Assembly: GCF_030651625.1 (NCBI RefSeq)
Contig: NZ_JAUSCF010000039.1
Location: 1-64,000, forward strand
Reading direction: 5' to 3'
From: Hydrogenophaga sp.
GTDB taxonomy: Bacteria > Pseudomonadota > Gammaproteobacteria > Burkholderiales > Burkholderiaceae_C
DNA length: 64,000 nucleotides
Under the pieces are notes generated by a model. The model did not search any database. It was not told the origin of the DNA and saw only the letters and a list, made by a program, of their open reading frames with translations. This document shows, piece by piece, positions 52,026-60,906 of this stretch. A program made the translations under genes and the position numbers. Each line of letters begins with the position of its first letter. The stretch's first letter is position 1.

Positions 52026-52087
52026 ACCGGAACCTCCGCGCGATGCGATGCGGTGCGAACCTCTTCGAGCGACGGTACGAGGTTCAT
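52022..52087 (-). CDS. 21-codon coupled open reading frame
   Basis: MNLVPSLEEVRTASHRAEVP plus one residue. The ATG at 52087 overlaps the stop of the 3-hydroxyacyl-CoA dehydrogenase gene (ATGA) and its stop overlaps the ATG of the hydratase gene (ATGA). It may be a real small protein or only a translational coupler that keeps ribosomes on the message; nothing in it resembles a known family. Confidence 0.35.
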   Translation of the reverse strand: MNLVPSLEEVRTASHRAEVPV

Positions 52088-53610
52088 GCGCGCGCGGCCT
52101 CCGGCGTGAGCAGCGACACGCCCAGCGCGACACGGCGCACCAGCCAGGGACTGGGTCGGTAGCGTGGGTCGCCTGTTTCCGCCTGCATCGTGCGCAGGAT
52201 CTGCAGGATGCGGGCACCACCAATGCGGTCGCCCCAGGCCAGTGGGCCGTGCGGATAGCCCAGGCCGAGCTGCACAGCGTCTTCGATGTCCGCCACACTG
52301 GCTATGCCGCGCTGCGCGATCTGCGCCGCGATGTTGACGACGGTCGCCAGCACGCGCTGCGCGATAAAACCCGGGCTGTCGTTGATGAGGGTGACAGGCA
52401 CGCCGTCGGCCGCCAGCAGTGCCCACGCGATGTCGCGCGCAGAGGCAGAGGTGGTTGTTGTGAGCATCAGGGTTCGGCGCAGGTCCAGCGGCACCATCGG
52501 GTCGACCGCCACCACGCGCGATGCGTCCAGACCCAGCGCTGCGGCCACGCCGGTAGCGTCACCGCCCCAAGGCTGCACGAAAAGAATATCGGCCTGCGTC
52601 GTATCGTCGACGAGCACCGCGCCTGCGTCGGACAATAAAGCGCCGAGCGCTTCGCGGCCACCGGCCTGCGGGTCGATCCAGGCGCGCACGCCAGCCACCG
52701 GCGGCGGTGGCGCGAGGCGCTGCGGCGCACGCTTTCTGTCGCCGTCGTAGGCGTACCAGCCCTCCCCCGTCTTGCGGCCAAACAAGCCGGCGGCCACGCG
52801 CGGCGCCACCAGAGAAGATGGTCGAAAACGCGGCTCGTGCTGGAACTGCTCATAGATCGAGGCCATCACCTTGCTGGACACATCCAGGCCGGTCAGGTCG
52901 AGCAGCTCGAACGGCCCCATGCGAAAACCCACGCCGTCGCGCAGCACGTCGTCCACATCAGCAGGTGACGCGGCCTGCTCTTCCAGGATGCGAAGTCCTT
53001 CGGTGTATAGGCCCCGCCCAGCGTGGTTGACAAGAAAACCCGGCTGATCTGCCGTGACGACCGCGCGGTGACCGGCGCCGCTCACCAAGCGGCTCAATGT
53101 GTCCACGGTCTGTGGCGAAGTGCGCAGGGCCGCGATGACCTCGGCCACCTTCATCAGCGGCACGGGGTTGAAGAAGTGCAGGCCCGCTACGCGGGCGGGG
53201 TGGCGACAGGCTGCAGCGATGTCGGCCACGGTGAGTGACGAGGTATTGCTGGCGAGCACCGCCGTCTCTGAGACCACATCTTCCAGCGCGCGAAAGACGG
53301 TTCGCTTGACCTCGATGTCTTCAACGATGGCCTCGATCACGACGTCGCAATCGGCCAGGTCGGCCATCTGTGCGCAAGCCGAAACGCGGCCCTGAATGGC
53401 GTTGAAGTCCTCGGCGCTCAGCCGGCCCTTTTCCACACCGCGCCCGATCATGCCGAGCGCGAACTCGACCGCCTTGGCTGCCGCACCGGACGCCGCGTCA
53501 AAGCAGCGCACACGGTGGCCCGCCTGTGCAAACAGCTGCACGATGCCGCGCCCCATGGCGCCGGCACCGACGACGCCCAGGGTGAGCGTGTTCCCGTTGG
53601 TTGAATTCAT
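52084..53610 (-). CDS. 3-hydroxyacyl-CoA dehydrogenase (PaaH/PaaC-type)
   Basis: A 508-residue NAD-dependent dehydrogenase with the layout of phenylacetate-pathway PaaH: Rossmann motif GVVGAGAMGRGIVQLFAQAG, then ASNTSSLTVADIAAACRHPA, GLHFFNPVPLMKVAEVIAAL, a C-terminal dimerisation domain and a second one (INDSPGFIAQRVLATVVNIA) as in the long form. It oxidises a 3-hydroxyacyl-CoA to the 3-oxo compound for thiolysis. The start at 53610 lies 4 bp beyond the stop of the upstream crotonase. Confidence 0.9.
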   Translation of the reverse strand: MNSTNGNTLTLGVVGAGAMGRGIVQLFAQAGHRVRCFDAASGAAAKAVEFALGMIGRGVEKGRLSAEDFNAIQGRVSACAQMADLADCDVVIEAIVEDIEVKRTVFRALEDVVSETAVLASNTSSLTVADIAAACRHPARVAGLHFFNPVPLMKVAEVIAALRTSPQTVDTLSRLVSGAGHRAVVTADQPGFLVNHAGRGLYTEGLRILEEQAASPADVDDVLRDGVGFRMGPFELLDLTGLDVSSKVMASIYEQFQHEPRFRPSSLVAPRVAAGLFGRKTGEGWYAYDGDRKRAPQRLAPPPPVAGVRAWIDPQAGGREALGALLSDAGAVLVDDTTQADILFVQPWGGDATGVAAALGLDASRVVAVDPMVPLDLRRTLMLTTTTSASARDIAWALLAADGVPVTLINDSPGFIAQRVLATVVNIAAQIAQRGIASVADIEDAVQLGLGYPHGPLAWGDRIGGARILQILRTMQAETGDPRYRPSPWLVRRVALGVSLLTPEAARA

Positions 53611-53614
53611 GGGG

Positions 53615-54388
53615 TCATTGGCCCTTGAACTCGGGCTTGCGTTTGTCGAGGAAAGCACGCATGCCTTCGGTTTTGTCGGCGGTGTCGAACAGCAGTAGAA
53701 ACTCGCGGTTCTCCAGCGCGAGCGCAGCGTCCAGCGGCAGGTCGGCGCCCTGGCGCAACACCTGTCGCGTGGCGTGCACGGCCTTGGGCGGCATGCGCGC
53801 GGCCTTGCGCGCCAGCTCGATGGCGCGTTCAAGCGCCTGACCATCTGCGGCGAGATCGGCCACCAGGCCGAGCTGCCAGGCGCGTTCGCCGGTGATCATT
53901 TCGCCGGTGAGCAGCATGAGCGACGCGACCTGCTTGCCGATCGTGCGCACCAGGCGCTGCGAGCCGCCTGCGCCGGGCATGATGCCCACCGCCAGTTCAG
54001 GTTGGCCAAGGCGCGCACTGGCATCGGCCACGATAAAGTCGCACATCATCGCCAGCTCGCAGCCCGCGCCCAGAGCGAAGCCACTTACCGCCGCGATGAT
54101 GGGCTTGCGGCTGCCGACCACCGGCGCCCAGTACTGGCCGAGATCAATGTCGGCCACGGCCTGCGCGCCCTTGTCGACCAGCAAGTTGAGGTCGGCGCCA
54201 GCGGCGAACACGTTGTCCCCACCGGTGATGACGATGGCGCGGATGTTGTCGTCACCGTCCAGCTCACGCACGGCTTGCGCGATCGCGGCGCGCATCAAAA
54301 GGTCTAGCGCATTGCGTTTCTCCGGTCGATTGAGCACCACGGTGCCGACAGCGCCGTCGCGTCGCACCAGAACAGGCGACCCGTTCAT
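53615..54388 (-). CDS. Enoyl-CoA hydratase/isomerase family protein
   Basis: A 257-residue crotonase. GGDNVFAAGADLNLLVDKG and GFALGAGCELAMMCDFIVAD form the oxyanion hole, and VGIMPGAGGSQRLVRTIGKQ carries the position of the catalytic glutamate (here PGAGG), typical of PaaF-like hydratases. FLDKRKPEFKGQ is a normal C-terminus. The ATG at 54388 overlaps the stop of the neighbouring crotonase by 4 bp. Confidence 0.9.
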   Translation of the reverse strand: MNGSPVLVRRDGAVGTVVLNRPEKRNALDLLMRAAIAQAVRELDGDDNIRAIVITGGDNVFAAGADLNLLVDKGAQAVADIDLGQYWAPVVGSRKPIIAAVSGFALGAGCELAMMCDFIVADASARLGQPELAVGIMPGAGGSQRLVRTIGKQVASLMLLTGEMITGERAWQLGLVADLAADGQALERAIELARKAARMPPKAVHATRQVLRQGADLPLDAALALENREFLLLFDTADKTEGMRAFLDKRKPEFKGQ

Positions 54389-55179
54389 CGGCGCACCCCC
54401 GGCAGGCCGACAAAATCGGCGGCACGTTTGTTCACATAGGCGTCGTGCCCCTCGACGAACTCATCGCCCAGCAGGCAGACCGTTTGGTCCGATTCTTCGC
54501 GCGCCAGTTCTTCGCCTAGCGAGGCAGAAGGGTGGTTCAGCCTCGCCTTCATGCGCGCAAAGGCTTCGCTTGGCAGCAAGGCCAGTTCGCCGGCTTGGGC
54601 GACGGCGGTGGTCATCACCTGCCCATCGGCCACGAGCGTGTCGGCCAGGCCGATGCGCTGCGCCTCCGAGCCACCCACCGGTGCACCATCGCTCAGGATG
54701 CGTCTTGCCACCGGCAAGCCCACGCGCCGGGGCAGCGTGAGCAACTGGCCCCAGTCGGGCACGAGGCCGAGCTTGAGAAAGGGAAAAAGGATCTTTGTGT
54801 CCTCGCCCACCACGATGCGGTCGCCCATCAGCGCCAGGCCCACGGCCGCGCCCGCGCCGATGCCTTCGATCGCACTGACCACCGGCACACCGGCGCCAGC
54901 GATCAGACGGCACAACACGTGGATGTGCTGCATACGCTCGCGCGCCTGTGCTTCGTTCAAACCCACCATGCTGGGGACATCCCCGCCCGCAGAAAACACG
55001 CCCTTCGCACCGCCAAACACAATGGCGCGCACCGATGAATCGATCAGCAGCGTGCTCAGTGCCTCGGTGAGCTGCTGGCGCACGTCGAAATCAATGGCGT
55101 TGCGTTTTTCGGGGCGATTGATCAACACCCGCGCCACGTGGAGCGCGGGGCGATCGACGAGAACAACAGCGGGGGTCAT
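54385..55179 (-). CDS. Enoyl-CoA hydratase/isomerase family protein
   Basis: A 264-residue crotonase with FGGAKGVFSAGGDVPSMVGL and EGIGAGAAVGLALMGDRIVV as oxyanion-hole segments and LGLVPDWGQLLTLPRRVGLP as the catalytic loop, in which the usual glutamate-bearing PGAG becomes PDWG. This may mark an isomerase or a hydrolase rather than a plain hydratase. It begins right after the thiolase stop. Confidence 0.85.
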   Translation of the reverse strand: MTPAVVLVDRPALHVARVLINRPEKRNAIDFDVRQQLTEALSTLLIDSSVRAIVFGGAKGVFSAGGDVPSMVGLNEAQARERMQHIHVLCRLIAGAGVPVVSAIEGIGAGAAVGLALMGDRIVVGEDTKILFPFLKLGLVPDWGQLLTLPRRVGLPVARRILSDGAPVGGSEAQRIGLADTLVADGQVMTTAVAQAGELALLPSEAFARMKARLNHPSASLGEELAREESDQTVCLLGDEFVEGHDAYVNKRAADFVGLPGVRR

Positions 55180-56382
55180 TTATACGTCCTCACGGCCAAC
55201 GATGGAAACCGAGCACACGTTCTGCGACGGCTGGCCGCCCAGGTTGTGGGTGAGTCCGATCTTCGGGTCCTTCAGCTGGCGCGGGCCGGCGCGGCCTTGC
55301 AGCTGCAGGTACATCTCGTAGAGCATGCGGATGCCGCTGGCGCCGATGGGGTGGCCGAAGCACTTGAGGCCGCCGTCGATCTGACATGGAATCGCGCCAT
55401 CGGCGTCGAACTTGCCATCGAGAAAATCGCGCACCGCCTCGCCCTCCCCGGACAGACCCAGGTCTTCCATGGTGACGAGCTCGGTGATCGAGAAGCAGTC
55501 GTGCACCTCGGTCATGCTAATTTCCTGCTCGGGGTTCTGGATGCCGGCCTCGGCATAGGCTTTGCGCGCAGCGATGCGGGCGGTGTGCACGTAGCTGCCG
55601 TCCCACTCGTTCGAGTGCATCTCCCAGCCGTTGGACACCGCGAGTTGCAGCGCCTTGAAGGTGACGAGATCGCGCTTGCCGAGCGAGCGAGCAATGTCGG
55701 GGCGCGTGACGATCACAGCGGCTGCGCCGTCGGACACACCGGCGCAGTCGTACAGACCCAGCGGCTCCGCGATGATTGGCGCCTTGAGCACCTGCTCTTC
55801 GGTCACGGCCTGACGGAAATGCGCTTTGGGGTTCTTGGCGCCGTTGGCATGGCTCTTGATCGACACGCGCGCAATCGCACGCTTGAGGAGCGCCGGGTCC
55901 ACCTTGTGCTTGCGTTGGTAGGCCGAGGCGAGCTGCGCGAAGTTGGCGGGCGCCACCGCATTGGGGTACCACTGCGGAATGTAGGTGCCCACGGCGGAGA
56001 CTGGCAGGCCGCCGTAGCCGGTGTCCTTGAGCTTTTCGACGCCGAGCGCAATGGCGATGTCGCAGGCACCCGCAGCCACCGCGTACACCGCGGCACGGAT
56101 GGCTTCAGAGCCACCGGCGCAGAAGTTCTCAACGCGCGTCACGCCGATGTTGGGCAGGCGCAGCGCAATGCCCATGGGCGTGCCGCCTCGGCCTGTGCCC
56201 ACGTCGTCCATGTGGGTCGAGAACCAGGCAGCATCGAGCTGCTCCGGTGAAATGCCGGCGTCGGCCATGGCCTCGTTGTAGGCCTCGACCATGAGGTCTT
56301 CGGGGCTGGCGTCCCAGCGTTCGCCGAATTTGCTGCAGCCCATGCCGAGGATGGCGACTTTGTCCTTGATGCCAATGGCCAT
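55180..56382 (-). CDS. Thiolase (SCPx-type, catalytically complete)
   Basis: A 400-residue thiolase of the SCP2-thiolase type. Unlike the protein at 11484 it keeps the nucleophile in VENFCAGGSEAIRAAV and the full GGLKCFGHPIGASGIRMLYE loop with cysteine and histidine, plus HDCFSITELV. It can therefore split a 3-oxoacyl-CoA with CoA. It starts 4 bp after the stop of the HMG-CoA-synthase-like gene, and the two probably form a complex, as archaeal thiolase, DUF35 and HMG-CoA synthase do. Confidence 0.9.
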   Translation of the reverse strand: MAIGIKDKVAILGMGCSKFGERWDASPEDLMVEAYNEAMADAGISPEQLDAAWFSTHMDDVGTGRGGTPMGIALRLPNIGVTRVENFCAGGSEAIRAAVYAVAAGACDIAIALGVEKLKDTGYGGLPVSAVGTYIPQWYPNAVAPANFAQLASAYQRKHKVDPALLKRAIARVSIKSHANGAKNPKAHFRQAVTEEQVLKAPIIAEPLGLYDCAGVSDGAAAVIVTRPDIARSLGKRDLVTFKALQLAVSNGWEMHSNEWDGSYVHTARIAARKAYAEAGIQNPEQEISMTEVHDCFSITELVTMEDLGLSGEGEAVRDFLDGKFDADGAIPCQIDGGLKCFGHPIGASGIRMLYEMYLQLQGRAGPRQLKDPKIGLTHNLGGQPSQNVCSVSIVGREDV

Positions 56383-56385
56383 GAC

Positions 56386-57864
56386 TTACTCCTTCGATTG
56401 CGTGGTGTCGACGCCGGAGGCCACGGGCGTGGCTTTCCAGAAGTAGCGGGTGAAGCCGCGCAACTCGTCGATGTCCTTGATGCGAAACGCCACCTCGACC
56501 TCGGTGCCCGAGGCGACGTCGCCCTTGGCCACATCGGTGAACTCCATGAGGATGCGCCCGCCGCCCGCGAAGTCAACCTGCCCATACTGGTGCGGCGGCG
56601 CGCGGTGGAACGAGAGCGATTCGGCTGACCAGCTCAGCACGTGGCCACGGCGCTCGGCGAGCTTGTAGGGCTTCTGCGTGTCTTGCAACGGCTTGCTCTG
56701 GTCGTACGAGATGCGCGAGGGCGGGAAGTGCACCGCGCCAGTCATCTCGCAGCGCCCGGCCACCAGGCCCAGGATGGCGCTGCGGTGGCGGTAGGCGGTG
56801 CTGAGCGCGGTCTTGCGGTCCTGCTCGCCACGCATGCCGCGCTCCAGACGCAGTTGCTCCCGGAACGAGAGGAACTTGGTGTAATTCTTTTCTTCGACGC
56901 CGCGTGCGAGCCAGCCAGAGACGCCTCGCGCCGGGCGGAACGATGCGATGGCCGGCGTGACCCGCAGCACGATGGCTTGCGCGCCGCCGCCAAACTGGGC
57001 CAGCAGGATGTGCTGGCCGGGCTGTGCGCGTTCGAGCACGGCCGCAAGCATGAGCAGGGCGTGTGGTGTGCCGGTTTCGCCCACGCTGGTGGCCAGCGAA
57101 TCGGCAAGCGCCTCGGCGCGGATGCCGCAGGCCTTGGCCAGTTGCGCGTCCATCTTCGCGAAGGTGGTCGGGAAGATGAAATGGTCGATCGCACCGGCTT
57201 CCACGCCTGCCTTCTCCAAAGCGCTGGCAATGGCGCGCGGCACGAACTTGCCGATGCCTTCGTCGCGCACCCAGCGTTCTTCCCAGTGGTAGTCGATCTC
57301 TTCGCCGGCCATGCGGAAGTGGTCCACAAAATCGACCGTGAGCGTGGCGCCTCCCAGGTACTCGGCGATCACATGTCCGCTGCCGATGCTCAGCGCGGCG
57401 GCACCGTCACCGTAGTCCATCTCCTGCGAGCTGGCCGCGCGGGTCTTGCGGTGGTCGGTAGCGATCACCAGCGCGTCGCCGCCGCGTGCGTTCACGCGGT
57501 CCAGCGCACCGATCACGGCGCTCAGCGCGGCGCTCGGTGAGCCGCCCATGTCCAGCGCCTCCACGCCCTCCTCCAGTGTGAGCGCTTCGCACACCACCCC
57601 GGCGTTGAGCCGTTCGGCGAACGGCAGGGTGCTGGAGACCAGTTGCACGCTGCGGATGTGGCTGCGGTCATCGCCCGCGCCCAGGCAATCGCGTGCGGCG
57701 GCCACGGCCATGGTGATGCTGTCCTCGTCCCAGTTGCTCATGGAACGTGTGCCTTTGCGGCCTGCGAACTGCGGCGCGTACCAGGCGTTAGCCTGGGCCA
57801 CCGCCTGGCGGCTCAGCCGAAGCCGGGGAATGTAGCTGCCGTATCCGGTGATGCCTGCTGTCAT
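56386..57864 (-). CDS. HMG-CoA synthase-like/DUF35 fusion protein without the nucleophilic cysteine
   Basis: A 492-residue fusion. Residues about 1-330 have the fold of HMG-CoA synthase/KAS III-type enzymes (ITGYGSYIPRLRLSRQAVA; FIFPTTFAKMDAQLAKACGI); residues about 350-480 form a DUF35 OB-like domain (GHVLSWSAESLSFHRAPPHQ; GGRILMEFTDVAKGD) with only one of the usual four zinc cysteines. At the nucleophile position the sequence reads DMGGSPSAAL with glycine 107 instead of cysteine. So it is not a condensing synthase in the normal sense. A scaffold, hydrolase or retro-aldolase role beside the thiolase is an inference. Confidence 0.8.
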   Translation of the reverse strand: MTAGITGYGSYIPRLRLSRQAVAQANAWYAPQFAGRKGTRSMSNWDEDSITMAVAAARDCLGAGDDRSHIRSVQLVSSTLPFAERLNAGVVCEALTLEEGVEALDMGGSPSAALSAVIGALDRVNARGGDALVIATDHRKTRAASSQEMDYGDGAAALSIGSGHVIAEYLGGATLTVDFVDHFRMAGEEIDYHWEERWVRDEGIGKFVPRAIASALEKAGVEAGAIDHFIFPTTFAKMDAQLAKACGIRAEALADSLATSVGETGTPHALLMLAAVLERAQPGQHILLAQFGGGAQAIVLRVTPAIASFRPARGVSGWLARGVEEKNYTKFLSFREQLRLERGMRGEQDRKTALSTAYRHRSAILGLVAGRCEMTGAVHFPPSRISYDQSKPLQDTQKPYKLAERRGHVLSWSAESLSFHRAPPHQYGQVDFAGGGRILMEFTDVAKGDVASGTEVEVAFRIKDIDELRGFTRYFWKATPVASGVDTTQSKE

Positions 57865-57911
57865 GTGTCTCTTTCTCCGTGGATGGTGTTCGTTCGGTGG
57901 GCGTCGCGGCC

Positions 57912-58805
57912 TCAGGCCGCGAGGTGTTGCCGCAGGAAATTGCCCATGTCATCGATGGCCGCGCGCGCTTCGGGCAGCTCCGTGGGGAATTGCTGGAAGA
58001 CGTGGATCATGTGGTCCCACACCTGCAGGGTCGCGTCCACGCCGGCTTCCTTCGCGCGGGCCACGAAGTCGCGCGAGTCGTCGAGCACGGTCTCTCGGTC
58101 ACCCACCTGCGCCAGTAGCGGCGGCAGCCCCTGCAGGTTGGCAAACAATGGCGAGACGAGTGGGTCTGCGGCGTTGCCTTCCTTGCCGAGGTAGTTGCGG
58201 GCCATGGCCACGATCATCGGGCGCTGGTGGATCGGGTCACTGTCGGCGCGCGTGCCGTAGCTGGCGCCGGCGGCGGTGAGGTCGGTCCAGGCGGACATGA
58301 GCAAGGCGGCAGCAGGCAAGGCCTGGCCGGCGTCGCGCAGGCGCAGCAGCAAGCTGAGCGCGAGGCCGCCACCGGCGGAGTCGCCCGCGGTCGCGATACG
58401 GTTTGGCGCGAAGCCCTGGCCGATCAGCCACTGGTATGCGGCCCAAGCGTCGTCCAACGCGGCCGGGTAGCGGTGTTCGGGCGCCAGGCGGTAGTCCACG
58501 CCCAGCACGCGGCAATGCGCGGCGGCAGACAGATCGGCCATGAGCGCGCGGTGCGAGACCAGCGAGCCGACCTGGAAACCACCGCCGTGGAAATACAGAA
58601 CGGCACGCTGCGTGTCGGCACCCGGTGCGCTGACCCACTGCGCCTTTACGCCACCCGCGTCCACGTCTTCGATCTGCGCATGCACTGGAACGCCACCGAA
58701 GAGTTCGTCCCAGTCCTGCCGCATCTGCGTCACAGTGGTATCACGCTTCCAGCTGCCGTAGACGCGGCGCACGCGTTCGATCACTTCTTCGACCGCCGTG
58801 TTCAT
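57912..58805 (-). CDS. Alpha/beta hydrolase of the hormone-sensitive lipase family
   Basis: A 297-residue serine hydrolase: oxyanion motif HGGGF at 73-77, nucleophile Ser143 in GDSAGGG, Asp236 in QVGDRETVL and His268 in MIHVF. No signal peptide, so it acts in the cytoplasm. It may hydrolyse an ester, lactone or thioester in the pathway, or act on a ring-cleavage product. The ATG at 58805 overlaps the stop of the SDR gene by 4 bp. Confidence 0.9.
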   Translation of the reverse strand: MNTAVEEVIERVRRVYGSWKRDTTVTQMRQDWDELFGGVPVHAQIEDVDAGGVKAQWVSAPGADTQRAVLYFHGGGFQVGSLVSHRALMADLSAAAHCRVLGVDYRLAPEHRYPAALDDAWAAYQWLIGQGFAPNRIATAGDSAGGGLALSLLLRLRDAGQALPAAALLMSAWTDLTAAGASYGTRADSDPIHQRPMIVAMARNYLGKEGNAADPLVSPLFANLQGLPPLLAQVGDRETVLDDSRDFVARAKEAGVDATLQVWDHMIHVFQQFPTELPEARAAIDDMGNFLRQHLAA

Positions 58806-59548
58806 GCGCCACACCCCATGCCGCCCGACACACCAAGCACCTCGCCGGTGATGAAACCAGCGTCCGTCGAAGCCAGGAAGGCGACCGCCGCAGCCACTTC
58901 TTCTGGCGTACCTAAGCGGCCGGCCAGCGTCGCGCTGGTCATGGCCTGCAGCAGCTTGTCGCCGCCGTGCTCGATCGCCTGGCGCAGCAGCGGCGTATCG
59001 ATCGGGCCGGGCGCGATGACATTGGCAGTGATGCCTTTGCCGCCGTTTTCGCGCGCAATGGAACGGGTGAAGGCGATCACACCACCCTTGGCCGCCGCGT
59101 ACACGGCGCCGCCGCGCGAACCCAGCCGGCCCGCTTCGGACGCGATGTTGATGAGACGGCCGAAGCCCGCCGCCTGCATGGCGGGCAGAGCCGCGTGGGT
59201 GGTGGCGAACACCGATTCGAGGTTGATCGCCAGCAGGAGATGCCAGTCGTCTGGCGTGGTCTTGGTAAAGAACGCATGCTGGTCGACACCCGCGTTGTTC
59301 ACCAAGATGTCGAACGGGCCGTGCGCCGCAATGGCGGCAGCCACTTGCGCGGTATCGGTCACGTCCAGTTCCACGGCGGTGCCCCAGATTTCCTGGGCGA
59401 GCGCCTGTGCGGCGGCGATATCCAGGTCGGCGATCACCACCTGCGCACCGTCGGCCGCAAGCCGACGCACGATGGCAGCCCCGATGCCCTTGGCACCGCC
59501 GGTGACGAAGGCGCTGCGACCCGCGAGATGCGTTGTGACGTTCGCCAT
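58802..59548 (-). CDS. Short-chain dehydrogenase/reductase
   Basis: A 248-residue classical SDR: TGGAKGIG at 16-23, NNAG at 84-87, and the catalytic Ser137, Tyr150 and Lys154. Asp41 after the second strand (VVIADLD) indicates NAD rather than NADP. It could oxidise a cis-dihydrodiol formed by the Rieske oxygenase or a hydroxyacyl-CoA (similar to FabG- or BadH-like enzymes). It starts 2 bp after the stop of the crotonase at 59551. Confidence 0.9.
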   Translation of the reverse strand: MANVTTHLAGRSAFVTGGAKGIGAAIVRRLAADGAQVVIADLDIAAAQALAQEIWGTAVELDVTDTAQVAAAIAAHGPFDILVNNAGVDQHAFFTKTTPDDWHLLLAINLESVFATTHAALPAMQAAGFGRLINIASEAGRLGSRGGAVYAAAKGGVIAFTRSIARENGGKGITANVIAPGPIDTPLLRQAIEHGGDKLLQAMTSATLAGRLGTPEEVAAAVAFLASTDAGFITGEVLGVSGGMGCGA

Positions 59549-59550
59549 GC

Positions 59551-60384
59551 TCAGCGGCCCGTGAATGTCGGTGTCCGCTTCTCGATCACGGCGGCCAGGC
59601 CCTCGCGGGCGTCGGCCATGCCGGAGAGCTGGGCCTGCATGCGGTTTTCTTCAGGCATGCAAGCGTCCACGCTGGAGCCCAGGCCATTCCACAGCAGGCG
59701 TTTGGTGCCCGCAAGCGCGGCGGGTGCGCCGGCGGCGAGTTGGCGCGCAAGCGCGAAGGCCTCGTCCACCAGCTTGTCGTCGTCCACCATGCGCGTGATC
59801 AGGCCCATGTCCAGCGCCTCACGTGCGGTGATGACGGGGTTGAGCATCAGGATTTCCATCGCCTTGCGAAGACCGACCAGATGCGTGAGCGTGACCGACA
59901 CGCCAGCGTCGGGCACCATTGCAACGCGCGTGGCGCCGGCAAGGAATTTGGCCGAAGCGCCAGCGACGACCATGTCGGACGAGCACACCAGGCCCATGCC
60001 ACCGCCACCTGCCGCGAAGCCGTGCACGGCACTGACCACCGGTGCGTTCAGCCGCATCATCATGGACGCGACGATCTGCAGATACGAGGTGGCCATGCGG
60101 ATGTAGTCCGGTAGCGCTTCACCTTTGGAAAGGAAGGTGTGCACGTCGCCACCGGCGCAGAAGTTCTTGCCTTCTCCGGTGATCAGCACGGCGCGCACGC
60201 GGCCATCGCCGTGCACGCGCGTCATTACAGCGTGCAGTCCCTGGAGCATGTCCATGTCCAGTCCGTTGGCGGCTTCTGGCCGGTTCAGGCGGATGTGGGC
60301 CACGCCGTCGGCGTGCAGTGCGAGCAGCGCCGGGCCTTCACCGATAAGCAATTCGGGAGGGGTGTTGTTCTGTTCTTCTGTCAT
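59551..60384 (-). CDS. Enoyl-CoA hydratase/isomerase family protein
   Basis: A 277-residue crotonase-fold protein: GEGKNFCAGGDVHTFL and HGFAAGGGGMGLVCSSDMVV form the oxyanion hole, ATRVAMVPDAGVSVTLTHLV is the catalytic loop with aspartate in place of glutamate. It is the third gene of the operon, right after the Rieske beta subunit, so it may act on an early intermediate. Ends IEKRTPTFTGR as usual. Confidence 0.85.
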   Translation of the reverse strand: MTEEQNNTPPELLIGEGPALLALHADGVAHIRLNRPEAANGLDMDMLQGLHAVMTRVHGDGRVRAVLITGEGKNFCAGGDVHTFLSKGEALPDYIRMATSYLQIVASMMMRLNAPVVSAVHGFAAGGGGMGLVCSSDMVVAGASAKFLAGATRVAMVPDAGVSVTLTHLVGLRKAMEILMLNPVITAREALDMGLITRMVDDDKLVDEAFALARQLAAGAPAALAGTKRLLWNGLGSSVDACMPEENRMQAQLSGMADAREGLAAVIEKRTPTFTGR

Positions 60385-60411
60385 GGTGTCTCCTGCGAGC
60401 CGTGCTGCGTG

Positions 60412-60906
60412 CTAGATGAGAAAAGCCATCGAATACAGCGCGGTTTCGTTGTTGACCAGCACCACCTTCTTGCGCGCCATGCGCAGGTCGTCGCCGTCAC
60501 GGCGCAGGGTGTATTCGTTGCGCGAGGCCCAAATGGTGTCGCCGCGCGGGGACGACTCGAACACCATGGCGTTGGACGTCACCAACAGCTCGTCGCCCTC
60601 GTGTTTGAGGATTTCGACATTCGAGACGATGCGGCGCAGGCGCGATTGCGGCGACTGGCTGAAGCGCTTGCCGGTGTGGAACTGGCGGATGCGCAGCGCG
60701 ATGCGCGAGCGGTTGTCGTAGATGATCGACATTTCCTTCTCAGGGTCGCCACCTTCGCCGTTGGCGGGGATCCAGTAGACACCGTCGTTGGTCCAAAGAG
60801 CCTCCCACTCGTCATAGGCATGGTCGTCCTGGAAGCGCGCTTCCCGGTAGATGAACTGTGTGACCTCGTCAAGCAAGGAACGTGCATCGAGTGCCACGGC
60901 GTTCAT
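60412..60906 (-). CDS. Rieske non-heme iron oxygenase, beta subunit
   Basis: A 164-residue small subunit of aromatic-ring-hydroxylating oxygenases: FIYREARFQDDHAYDEWEAL at the start, YDNRSRIALRIRQFHTGKRF in the middle and RKKVVLVNNETALYSMAFLI at the end. The beta subunit has no cofactor and supports the alpha3beta3 hexamer. Its ATG at 60906 overlaps the end of the alpha gene by 4 bp. Presence of a beta subunit fits oxygenases of the biphenyl, naphthalene or benzoate types. Confidence 0.9.
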   Translation of the reverse strand: MNAVALDARSLLDEVTQFIYREARFQDDHAYDEWEALWTNDGVYWIPANGEGGDPEKEMSIIYDNRSRIALRIRQFHTGKRFSQSPQSRLRRIVSNVEILKHEGDELLVTSNAMVFESSPRGDTIWASRNEYTLRRDGDDLRMARKKVVLVNNETALYSMAFLI

